33,229 bases of DNA from Paulinella micropora (lineage: Eukaryota; Cercozoa; Imbricatea; Euglyphida): assembly GCA_009731375.1 (NCBI GenBank), contig BJOX01000191.1:659734-692962 (forward strand), written 5' to 3'. The position numbers were made by a program, and so were the translations under genes. The notes under the pieces are model-generated. The model saw nothing but the letters and a program-made list of their open reading frames with translations. It ran no database searches and was not told the DNA's origin. Within the stretch, counting starts at the first letter, position 1; each line of letters begins with the position of its first letter. Shown here piece by piece: positions 10,287-19,639 of this stretch.

Positions 10287-10352
<66 letters not shown>

Positions 10353-10378
10353 TCATTCATCATTATCATTATTATTGT
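10193..10378. repeat. (ATT)n to (AGT)n microsatellite
   Basis: It starts as ATTATTGTTATT at the 3' end of the SINE, then becomes (AGT)n for about 130 bases, then ATTATC. This shows a repeat-unit switch within one tract. Confidence 0.95.
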
Positions 10379-10494
10379 CCGAGGAACTGAGGCGAGTGCT
10401 TCCAACAGCAGAAAGCTGAGCCGACAAAGAAGCCCGTTGCTATCACTAACACCTCTCCGTGACCACGACGGCGGGGCCCCCTACACCAATCTGT

Positions 10495-10556
10495 GGAGAG
10501 AAGTGTGAGCTTGGGAAGCTTAGTGTTGTCAAAATCCAAATCCGCCTCTGCGCAGC
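10495..10556 (-). CDS. Possible further exon of the LRR-like gene
   Basis: On the minus strand, after a pyrimidine-rich stretch and an AG, one frame reads SCAEADLDFDNTKLPKLTLL. This matches the pattern of the neighbouring LRR-like exon (C..L.L.F..LP.LK.L). The upstream exon has a GTATGT donor in the right place (10656-10657). Boundaries and phase are not settled. Confidence 0.35.
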
Positions 10557-10612
10557 TGAAGCCTTCGGAAACGGCAAAGTGGCAGAAGTTTTAGCAATCT
10601 TTAAATTCTATT

Positions 10613-11580
10613 TTAAGGGAACCACGGACTTTCCATTCGGCGGGCAAGCATACATACATATTTTAGAGCAGGCAGTGCTCTAAATTTTAGATGCAGCGAC
10701 TTACAATTGAGAGCCCCTGTAAAAACGAGGTCGGTCAGCCCTATACAGCTCTCAATGCGCACCGTAATGTTCTTTTTTGCCACCCAGCTCGCGGGCAAAT
10801 TTAGCGATTTTAAAATAGACAAGTGCTTGAGCTTGAGAGTTGCCGATTCACATTTCCACTCGTTGGCCATCTCGGCTTTGAGTTCCGAACTAAGTCGGAG
10901 GTCGCCCAGCTGATTACAAAAATCCACCTCAATTGTCATGACCTTTTTCACCTCCCAGCGCGCTGGAAACCTTGCAGATCCTAAACGGTGCAAGTAAGCA
11001 AGTTTGAGCTCTGTCGTTTGCGAAACGAGCTTTTGCGGCAGATTGATTTCTGTTAACCCGCTGCAATCCTCGAAGATAGGCCCGTAGTCTCGCGCTACAC
11101 TGAGCGTACTGGGCAGTCTTAGGCTGTTTAGACCATGAAGAGAACGCAGCAGCACGTTTACGTCGTTGCCCGCACACAAGCCTGTTAAATCGATACTTTC
11201 GACAAAAGGACACAACTTGATACCCACGTCGATCTTGCCCAGTATTTTCCACTTAGGGGGCAGGCTAAAGCTTTCAATGCCCAAACGGTCGAAATGTATT
11301 TTGGCCACGTTAGCACAAAGACCGGTCGGCATTTTGATTTCTTCTAATTCTTCGCAGTGGGTAATATCCCACGAGGCGTGCTCCACCCGCTCTGCGGGCT
11401 TCCCCAGGATGTGGTCAAAGGTGTTTATGCTACAGTCTGTCATGTCAAGGTCGTAGCTGCCCGCTGTGGTGACTTGCATAAGACCAAACCTAGGCGAGCC
11501 ACAGTCATATACGCGTAACTTGAGAGGTCGCGCGAAATTTTTCGCGTCGTCTGCCGCAGCGGATACATCGACACGCCATA
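10613..11580 (-). CDS. Leucine-rich-repeat-like protein, large exon
   Basis: An open minus-strand frame runs from the in-frame stop upstream at 11585-11587. An ATG lies at 11477-11479, but the frame and its character extend about 35 codons further, so this is probably an internal exon with an acceptor near 11581. The protein repeats a unit of about 50 residues: LxxL.SL.LP..W, a basic KK.I.V.I step, a Cys, then L..L.L. Examples are LKSLNLPASW, LGSARFPARW, and ESCIGLTDL or FCNQLGDL. This is LRR-like (alternating beta-strand leucines and Cys/Asn positions) but matches no subclass I can name. The frame ends at a stop near 10613; alternatively it splices out at a GTATGT donor at about 10657 to the candidate exon at 10495-10556. 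There is no signal peptide or membrane segment in the visible part. Function is unknown; LRRs usually bind proteins. Confidence 0.6.
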
Positions 11581-12149
11581 CTATTTAGGAGCTGTAGGAC
11601 CGTCAATTGTTTTAGAAATAAATTTTTATTTGCTTATTCAGCTGCCGTTAAGGGACTGTTTTTCCTGCCGACTCTGTGTGTCTCAGAGATGTTGAAATTT
11701 TCTCAAAATTCAATCAAATTATTTATCGATATGCATTGTATAACGTTCGATAGTTCAAAAGCTAAGAAAATAGCAAGCAAAAACAGATTCTTTAATCATA
11801 ATCGTGGTTGCAAACCATTTTTTCACCACATTGAATCAGCAAAAAAAATTACGGCCCGACCTCACTGTCTTTTTGACAAAGTTTCAGAAAATTTTTCCAC
11901 CAGAAATAATAACTTTTTTACAACTTCAAATGCTTCGTTTGTCAAAACTACTAATAATAATTTAAAGTCGATTGCAGATTCTGAATCAGGGTGATCTGGA
12001 GAATTTAACTATTTATGTTTTATTATTTTTAAACCTGCGAATCCACTAAAGACCCCAAGGGGGGGGGGGGGTAAAAATACATATGTCATAAAGTTGCTCA
12101 CAGTGGCAGAGATGAACACTATTAAATATTGTACTATTTTTACTATCAT
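11581..12149. other. Spacer between LRR-like gene and retroelement
   Basis: AT-rich DNA with one C+A-poor G run at about 12,059-12,071. Short open frames have no recognisable content. The last four bases (TCAT, 12146-12149) form one half of the retroelement target-site duplication. Confidence 0.55.
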
Positions 12150-12390
12150 TGTAGGCATCACCACCCGGATAGCCGGTAAAAAGTAGTATCTTTTCCTGGT
12201 GACAGGTGCACCAGCCTGTTTTTCAGTATTATTTGTCCGGATTGGATCTGATGCCATTTTATTCCTGGTCTGTTGCCGTTTTCCTTTTCGGCTTCACTGA
12301 GCTAATATAACGAGACATCATTCTCATTCTTGAGGACTGTGTTTGGTTGTATTACCGACTTTTTCTTGAGCTATCATTGGGGGCATTACA
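12150..12390 (+). repeat. 5' LTR
   Basis: 241 bp, TGTAGGCATC to GGCATTACA, near-identical to 23119-23356. The homology starts and stops exactly at TG and CA. LTRs normally hold promoter and polyadenylation signals; only a weak TAATATAA-like element is seen here. Confidence 0.8.
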
Positions 12391-12392
12391 TT

Positions 12393-12410
12393 TGGAGTCC
12401 ACATCACTAG
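12393..12410 (+). other. Candidate primer-binding site
   Basis: TGGAGTCCACATCACTAG begins two bases after the 5' LTR. A PBS normally starts TGG, complementary to a tRNA CCA end. I cannot assign the tRNA, and the T-arm complement is not recognisable, so this rests on position and TGG only. Confidence 0.4.
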
Positions 12411-12933
12411 GGTCCGTGACGGATTTCTTTCTGCTTTGCCACACAGGCAACAGAGTGAATTTTTACTGACCTGTCTCACACGGGGACGTCAGACGAAAAC
12501 AAATACTCCAACACAGCTCCCTCATAACTCTCTTTCACAAAACAAATAATTTGATTGGTCTCAAGCAGGTGTCTTGTACCCTCTAGCCCAATCAGTATCT
12601 GTGTGCTCACAAGGAGACATTAGATACAAACTCTCTGTCGTTCTTGCTGTTCTCACACAGAGACCAAGAAGAAGGAGATGGACAGAAGAGTGAAGGAACA
12701 CACACAAACCACAAACAAGCATAGGGACAGGAGCACAACACTCTACCCTGCTAGTTTGTGTATTTATCTGCATTATCTCACACATACGTCAGAGTATTTT
12801 TGCAAATCTCTGATCGTTTTCTAAAGGTGGGTCTGAGAACCTATCCGACCGACTGTCGACTTCTCAAGGAGAGCTTTTCTAGCTTCTCTATTACTATCTG
12901 TGTGTAGGTCCAAGTGCCTCATACTAGATACAA

Positions 12934-12943
12934 TATATAAAAG
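12934..12943 (+). promoter_or_regulatory. TATA-box-like element
   Basis: TATATAAAAG lies about 245 bp before the first Gag ATG, in the 800-bp leader. An internal promoter would be unusual because LTR elements start transcription in the LTR, so this may be chance. Confidence 0.3.
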
Positions 12944-13186
12944 AAGGAGGAGAAAGCAATTTGAGTAAGGAGAACAAGAAATCGGAGAAAGTCTCAAAGA
13001 CTATTTTTCTCAAACCAAAACAAACATACAAACAGTGTTTCATAGAGGACAGGGAATCTTATCCTACCCTCTCTATTAGTTTCTCTCTTCACTAGTCAAT
13101 CGACTGAAGGAGGAACAGAACACAAACGAACAAAAACCAAACATAGGAGCTGACACTGTCCTCCTGTTAATTACTACTACGACATC

Positions 13187-15960
13187 ATGTCGACAGAGAC
13201 CGCCGAGGTGAGTGACTCCTTGGAAGCAGAACAAAGAGAAGAAGAAGAAGGAGGAGGAGGAGGATTGAATGAAGGAGGAGGAGGAGGATTGAATGAAGAA
13301 GGAGGAGGAGGACAAGAGGAAGAAGAAGAAGAAGGAGGAGTAGGTGGAAGAACAGAGATAAATAGACGAAGAGTAGTAAGAGTAGGAGGAGTAGGAGGAG
13401 TAGGAGGAGTAGGAGGAGGGAGGAGATGAAGGAGTGGGAGGAGGAGCAGACGAGAGCTGGGACGACATAAGAGGATATGGAGGAGACGAAGATGGAGGAG
13501 GGTTTGAACAAGAAGAGACAGGAGGAGGAGGAGCATATGGTAATCCCATGCCACCTGCCCACACAGGAGGAGGAGGACGAAAAATGATCGACTTGATTCA
13601 TATTGAGAGGGAGGAGATCACAGTGGAGGAACAACAGTGGGTGCAAGCACACTATGACCTCTCTAAAGAAGAGTTTGATAACAAGATAGGGGTAGGGAAG
13701 GACACTTATGTGTGGATCCCTCAGGATCAAAGAAGAGAGAGAAGTCGTGCTAAAAGGGATGTCTATATCCCATTATCAAACACAGCACAGCTCCTCGGCA
13801 AACTGGTCTCTGATCAAGAAGAGAGAAAGAAGATACAGCATGTCAAGTTTGGGGACTCACATACCCACCTTGAACTACTGGATGCTTTCTTTGGGGTACA
13901 TACTCAAACCCTGATTTGGGAACGTTCATACGGCCCACGGTGTGAGGGTTACCTCCAGTACACAAAACCAAGAGCAAAGGCCAGTTCCTCGCGACTGGTC
14001 AAGAGGCAGTCGATGTAATGAAAATGAAGAACATTCTGGGTTCGAAAAACTCGAATGGCGTATTTCATTTTTTTACGATGGAAATGAAGGCCTTGGAGGA
14101 GGGGAAGGCAGAGATGGAAAGAAGCATTAAGGCAGCAGGAGAAACTCATCCTGTGATTGATGAGTTAGAGAAGACTGACAGAATACTGACCAAGATCAGA
14201 CTGTTGATGGGTGCGTTACTGCACAAGGAGGCGTGGAAGAGATGGATTCCTACCAAGGATCACTCTGTCCTTAAATCAACTAACGCACCACCGGTCGCCA
14301 ATAAAGCAGGTGTTGACCAATATGTGGAGAAATATAATTTTCTCAGATCTGCTTCTGAATGGGTGGTTTTTATCACTCATGCTCAAAAGCTGGTGATATC
14401 TGAGAAGACGAAGGCGAAAGAGAATGAGGAGTTCGAGAAGAAGATGAGACTGGAAAGAATGAAAGCAAAAGTGAGTGGTGCAAGGGCACACCCTCCGACA
14501 TATCTTCCCCCACCAGCTCCTGCCCCACCAGCCCCTACACCCCCGGGCTCAACTACGGTGGTGGTCACAAACACGGAGAAGAAGGACAGACAAAACATCA
14601 TAAATGCCTTCAAGGGGAAGAAAGGAGGAGTGGCAAGTCTCATGCTATATGCCAAGACGAGCTCAGACAAAGACTCTGATGCTTCGCTTTTGAGCAAACT
14701 CAAGAGATCAATGTGAAGGCTTTTCCTTGTGATGAAACTCAGGAATATGAGGCTCTTGTTACTGTTTTTGGCCAATCTCTGGTCTCGGAGGGATTCGATC
14801 TAACACAGTACAAGCTTTTGAGAAAGAAGGAAAAGATTAAGAGAAACAACCTACACGCTCAGTGTAAACTGGCGGTGGCCACACTCATTTCATATTTTCA
14901 ATCTCATGGATACCAGCATCTCTGCACTGGTACTCTCATAGGATTTGACATCTTTGAGACAGTGGCGATGAGTTTGAGGAGTGCTGTTGGCTTGGCGGCG
15001 ACCCTTACGGAGGTAGTTTCCTCCTATGGGCTATTCTATGGCCGCAAGTCGATCATNNNNNNNNNNCTTTATTTCTTCTCGGCGTTACACACAGTGCACC
15101 CGAGCATGCTTACTCAGCTCATACAACAATGCTTGACGTTTAGTACAGTGAAGTCCAATAACTTCCTCGAGACACACGTGTTCGAAACTACGGTTCGAAA
15201 CGTTGCTCCGGCAGCACTGTTTCAAGAAGTGATGAGTGCATGCTCGCACTTGGACTCAGTCACGGAGGCACATATGACACAGGCAGGCGGTGTACCTGTT
15301 GGCGCACAAGCCACGTACACAAACAGAGTTGCCGGTTGGAAGAGACAGAGAGAGCCAGACCTGAAGACCGCATGCTGGAGGTGGTTCGCGGGCTTGCAGT
15401 GTAAGGCACAGATGGAGAACAGAGACTGCTCTTTCAATCATGATAGGCAGAACCCAACAGCAAGGGCAAATTTTCTGAGCAAGACGGAAGGCAAGGAACC
15501 GGGCCTTTTCAATATGCTTCAGATTGCCGCTATGAACGAAGGCTGGTATGCCAATCAGTGTGATGATGAGGAGTTAAGAGAGGCAATTATTGCCTACATG
15601 AAGAGGATGAAGGAGAAGAAGGAGGAAAGGGAGAGACAAAAGAACTCGAAGGCCTCTCAAAGAGGACGAGGAGGAGCAGGAGCAGGAGGACGAGGAGGAG
15701 GAGGAGGAAAAGGAGCATGGAGAGGAGCCCCGAGGTGGCAGGGAACCCCTCAGAGAGGAAGAGGAGGAGGTCGGGGATATACCCCTTACGGAGGGAGAGC
15801 TTTTCGGGCTCCAGCCCCCCCACCCAGAGGAAGAGGAGGCTCATGGGCAAGCTCCAACCCGAATTTCGGTCGTGGTCAGGCCTACAACACTGCCTCGGAC
15901 ATCGATACGTCATCCTACCCGGACACTACTCAAGGTAATCGTTTCGAGGAGGTGGAATGA
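13187..15960 (+). pseudogene. Retrotransposon Gag, frameshifted
   Basis: The ATG at 13187 opens a Glu/Gly-rich N-terminus. The reading continues through three apparent frameshifts: near 13,430 in a GGA repeat, near 13,965 in CACAAAACC, and near 14,690. Together these give a Gag of roughly 920 residues, long for the family. A Pro-rich linker lies near 14,500. The C-terminal part has a Cys/His cluster C-x8-C-x8-C-x3-H (15373-15441) and then an Arg/Gly-rich tail (about 15,655-15,850, many RGG/GRGG). This would bind nucleic acid in place of the usual CCHC knuckle. The N gap at 15057-15066 interrupts the middle. The stop TGA (15958-15960) overlaps the next ATG as ATGA. The frameshifts in low-complexity or homopolymer DNA could be assembly errors. 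Confidence 0.75.
15373..15441 (+). other. CCCH-like zinc-finger motif in Gag
   Basis: The residues are C-WRWFAGLQ-C-KAQMENRD-C-SFN-H. The first and last spacings and aromatic positions fit CCCH (C3H) fingers. The middle spacing of eight is longer than the common four to six. Confidence 0.6.
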
Positions 15961-17705
15961 CGGCAGGGGGAAGAAGAGAGGATCCAAAGGAGAAGACTGT
16001 GAAGTTTAACCCTAAAGTCACAGTGCTTTCTCATGCTGTTGTGCAGACTGGTCCAACGTTTCCTCTATGTGAGAGCAAAGATGTGGGTACACAGAGACTG
16101 CAGCCCCAAGGTAGTCTCATACCCGTTCACACATCACGGTTACCAATGATAACTGATGCAAACAGGAAGGCGAGACTTGCGATGGAGGCGAGAAGGCCAA
16201 TTGCAGACGTATCGCCTCGGCCAAGCAAACAATTACGAACAGACTCAATGTTTACGATCGCGGCGGGTGGCGAGAAAAAAGACAATGTGTGCACTCAAGT
16301 GCCACAAGACAATGTCACTAACATAGTAAACGCACCAGTACCGCAGAATAATAAAAATGTTAATGAGGTGAAGCAGGAGGAGAAGAAGGAGGATATGAAA
16401 AACTTAGAGACAAGACTCCAAAATTTGGAACGTAAAGTTCTTGTTCTCGCAGCCAATATACACAGGCCTGATGCTCTGTGTTATACAGAACTTTATTGTG
16501 AAACTTTGAAGACAGTATTAAAAGTTGGTAATGATACGATGGCGAATATTAATATTGTCGGCCGGAAGTTTTTTAATCGATACCGGGACTGGGTGGACGG
16601 AAATATGAAAAATTCGATGGGCACTCTGAAGGGAGTGGGTAGCCGGACGGTCATCACGGGCATCATCACACTGACCTTTAAATTGAAATCCGCACGAGTA
16701 TACCGCATGGACCTTTATGTCGTCCCCGGTTACCACGGATCAACATTACTGTCGTATGACCAATTGGCTACGATGGGGGCTGTGATGGATTGCGCCGCAC
16801 GGCAAGTGATATATGGAGTAAAAAGAGGAGAAGAGAACGATACTGATCCCTTTAACGCTACTGACTCTTATGAGGCTTATGAGCTGAGTCTAGCGACGGA
16901 TCACAAAAAGATTGCCATCGCACATGAGGCACTTGAGGTGTATGTTCACCCCCATGTCGTAAGACCGGATGAGCTTTCCTGGACCGACAATTGGGAATCC
17001 CAAGTTTGCACTGTCACAGTTTTGACATGCCATTGGGACAAAAATTCTATTGATGATTTAATCGAGAAGCGAAAGGAGGAGATTATATGTGTCGCACAAA
17101 GAAGCACGTCGTTGGCGAGATTCGCGGAAGGAGTAGGAGCAGATGTCCATATTACTAATGAATACTGTTTCCATGCGAAAGGAGGAGAAGAAAAAAGGGG
17201 GGCGTTTGTACCAAGGAGAACGGGGCGAATCCCGGATACTCCACCAGAAACTATTAAAAGTGTTATTACTGATTTCTGGGGTGACGAGCCCACGTGGCCG
17301 CGTTCACTAACTGAAGTGAAGAAATGTTTACGGACTTTATTTGAAAATAATAAGCCGTATACTATTATCCTGCCATATAATGAGAAGGCGATATGGGCGC
17401 AGGAAATAAGGGACCGGCTTATTGATCATCCTATACCGGTACCCTCTCGCAAGCAACAGCTAGTGGTGGCTTGTCCTATGGGAACTCGTGAGCAGAGCAG
17501 TGCATACAAGCGGAAGCTCAGAGACCTCGACAAGTTGAAATTGATACCGCAAGCATTCACATGCTTTGATGGTTTCTACACCCGTAAGGCTCCTTTGCAA
17601 TACGCGAGACTTATTGACATGTTGGTGGAGCTCGGTAAAGATGATGAGCCGACACGGTCACGTATGAAAAGACGGGCCTTGATTATGTCTCGGAAGAGGA
17701 CTTAG
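15957..17705 (+). pseudogene. Pol N-terminal part with aspartic protease
   Basis: 582 residues from an ATG overlapping the Gag stop. A basic N-terminal region and a coiled-coil-like EEKKEDMKNLETRLQNLERK segment precede a retropepsin-like domain. The active-site strand reads NDTMANINIV (D at residue 193, codon 16533-16535) where D[T/S]GA is expected. The later STLLSYDQL..MGAVMD segment matches the second hydrophobic strand (I/L-L-G-x-D-x-L..GA.I/D) of this family. The glycine of the catalytic triplet is therefore replaced by methionine. The frame ends at TAG 17703-17705. The adjacent frame already carries DYVSEEDLGLEEDREP just before it, so a single-base frameshift near 17,660-17,690 probably separates this part from the RT. 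Confidence 0.65.
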
Positions 17706-17707
17706 GC

Positions 17708-19260
17708 TTGGAGGAGGACAGAGAACCCCTCAAGCAACATAAGAAGATGTCTGATGAAGATTTTCAAGAGGCGGCACGGAAAATCTTAGAAGAAGGAGTA
17801 GGCACGGAGAGAGAGAAGGAGCTTTTAAAAGCCAAATTGGAGGCGAACAAAGAAATTTTTGACCCTCCATATGCAGGTGGTGTCAAACCTGAGGACTTCA
17901 CAGCGGTTATTTACAAAATACCGGATGCGGAGCCGGCACCGGCACCACGAAGAGCGAACTTGAGTATACATGAGGCGAAGATAGCGGAGGAGCTAGCAAG
18001 ACAGCTGCTCAATGAGGACTTTATTGAGAGATCAACATCTCCAATAGTCTCACAGCCGAGAATAGTGCCGCAGCCAGGAGGAGAATGGCGCCTGACAGTT
18101 AACTATGCGCGTGTTAACAAGGTGCTGGAGGAGGAGAGAAATCCTCTCCCGACATTAGAAGAAGGAAGGAGAGTACCGGAATGCGAAATTCCATTCGGTC
18201 ATTGACCTTAAGAATGGCTTCTGGCAGATACCACTGGAGGAAAAGTCCAGATGGCTGACGGCGTTTGTGGTAGATATGGAAATACATCAATAGAAAGTGC
18301 TTCCGATGGGCCTCAAGCAAGCCCCAGGACTTTTCCAGAAGGCGATGCAGAAGATGTTGAGCAGTCAGTACGATGATTTGTTGACGGAGGCTTTATGAGA
18401 AGGCGGGGACAGAAGGCGGGAGATTATGCATTTTGCTATATCGATGACATTATCGTATACTCTAACACAATGGAGGAGCATATCGATCATTTGTCCGATA
18501 TATTCAGGCGCATCGGAGCTTTTGGCCTGAAGTGCAATCTAAAGAAGTGTCAACTTGCCAAGACGAGTGTGACATACTTAGGGTACGAGATCTCCCATAA
18601 TCGAGTCTCGATATCCAAAGAGAAGAGGGAGGAGATTATGAATCGACCGATACCGAAGAACCGCACTGAATTGCACTCATTCCTTGCGATGGCGCAATAC
18701 TATAGCCAGTTTATACCCGATTGGGGTGCAACACGGGCTAAGTTGGAGAAAATGATAGATTTTGGAGACTTTGAGAAGTGGGGCGAAGAGGCTTTGCAAG
18801 CGTTTCATGCGCTCAAAGATCTTATTTACAAAGACCCGAAGGAGGGAGGACTGGTGTTAACGATGCCCGACTTTACGAAACAATTCGTAGTTGATACAGA
18901 CGCATCTAAGTTTGCGATTGGGGCTGTATTACAACAAGAGGATGAGGAGAAGAAATTACGCCCAATCACGTTTATTAATAGGAAGTTGTGTGCGGCGGAG
19001 AGAAACTATTGCACGGCAAAGAGAGGCGTTAGCGTTGGTATGGGCCCTCAAGAGGCTCAGAGAGTATTTGTGGGAAGGACCTCAATTTACTGTCAGAACT
19101 GATCATCATAACCTGTTATGGTTGATGAATCATGAACAGACGGGACGGCTGGCGCGGTGGCAAGCGTTCTTGTCTTGTTTCGATTTTACAATGGTCCATC
19201 TACCGGGAAAGCGAAATGTGGTCGCTGATAGCCTCTCTAGGCTAGAGTTTAACTCAGAAG
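17708..19260 (+). pseudogene. Reverse transcriptase and RNase H, broken
   Basis: RT motifs in order: a 'finger' region ending FIERSTSPIVSQP..VPQPGG then WRLTVNYARVN; after a frame change near 18,180, FHSVIDLKNGFWQIPL and LPMGLKQAPGLFQ; after another near 18,400, the catalytic YIDDIIVYS (YIDD at 18437-18448) and LGYEIS. TAG at 18291-18293 and TGA at 18396-18398 interrupt the middle frame. RNase H follows: VVDTDASKFAIGAVL (Asp), then a frameshift near 19,025, then REALALVWAL (Glu) and RTDHHNLLWL (Asp), ending in HLPGKRNVVADSLSR. All active-site acidic residues remain, but no single frame spans the domain. The reading is typical Ty3/gypsy in order and motif. Confidence 0.85.
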
Positions 19261-19639
19261 TATCGGCGTTGGTGTCCACGGTGGAGATGGAAGACTTGTC
19301 CACTGACAAGGTGTATGAGGTCAGCCACATTGAGGCGATGGAGATGGCGAGTGGAGTCCGATATGACCGCACGGGTCTACGGTACAGTCCACAAGGCCCG
19401 GATCACGGGATATGTTGTGAGTTACATACCCAGGAGGACGCTGAGTGGTCCTATGAGGTATATGAGTGCGAAGCCGAACATAAGAGAGGAAGAGGAGACG
19501 CAGGAAGTTTATGCGGAGCCTCCTCAAGAGCGAAGAAGTGACCTAGATGATGACCCGGAAAGAATCGGGGTAAGGCTAGAAAGATGGTACTATCCATATA
19601 GCCTCGCCTACCGCATGGAGGCAACAACAGGCTCAAGAT

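Noticed and set aside
12009-12257. Minus-strand 82-residue open frame
   Set aside because: It lies across the 5' LTR boundary and a G run, and has no recognisable content.
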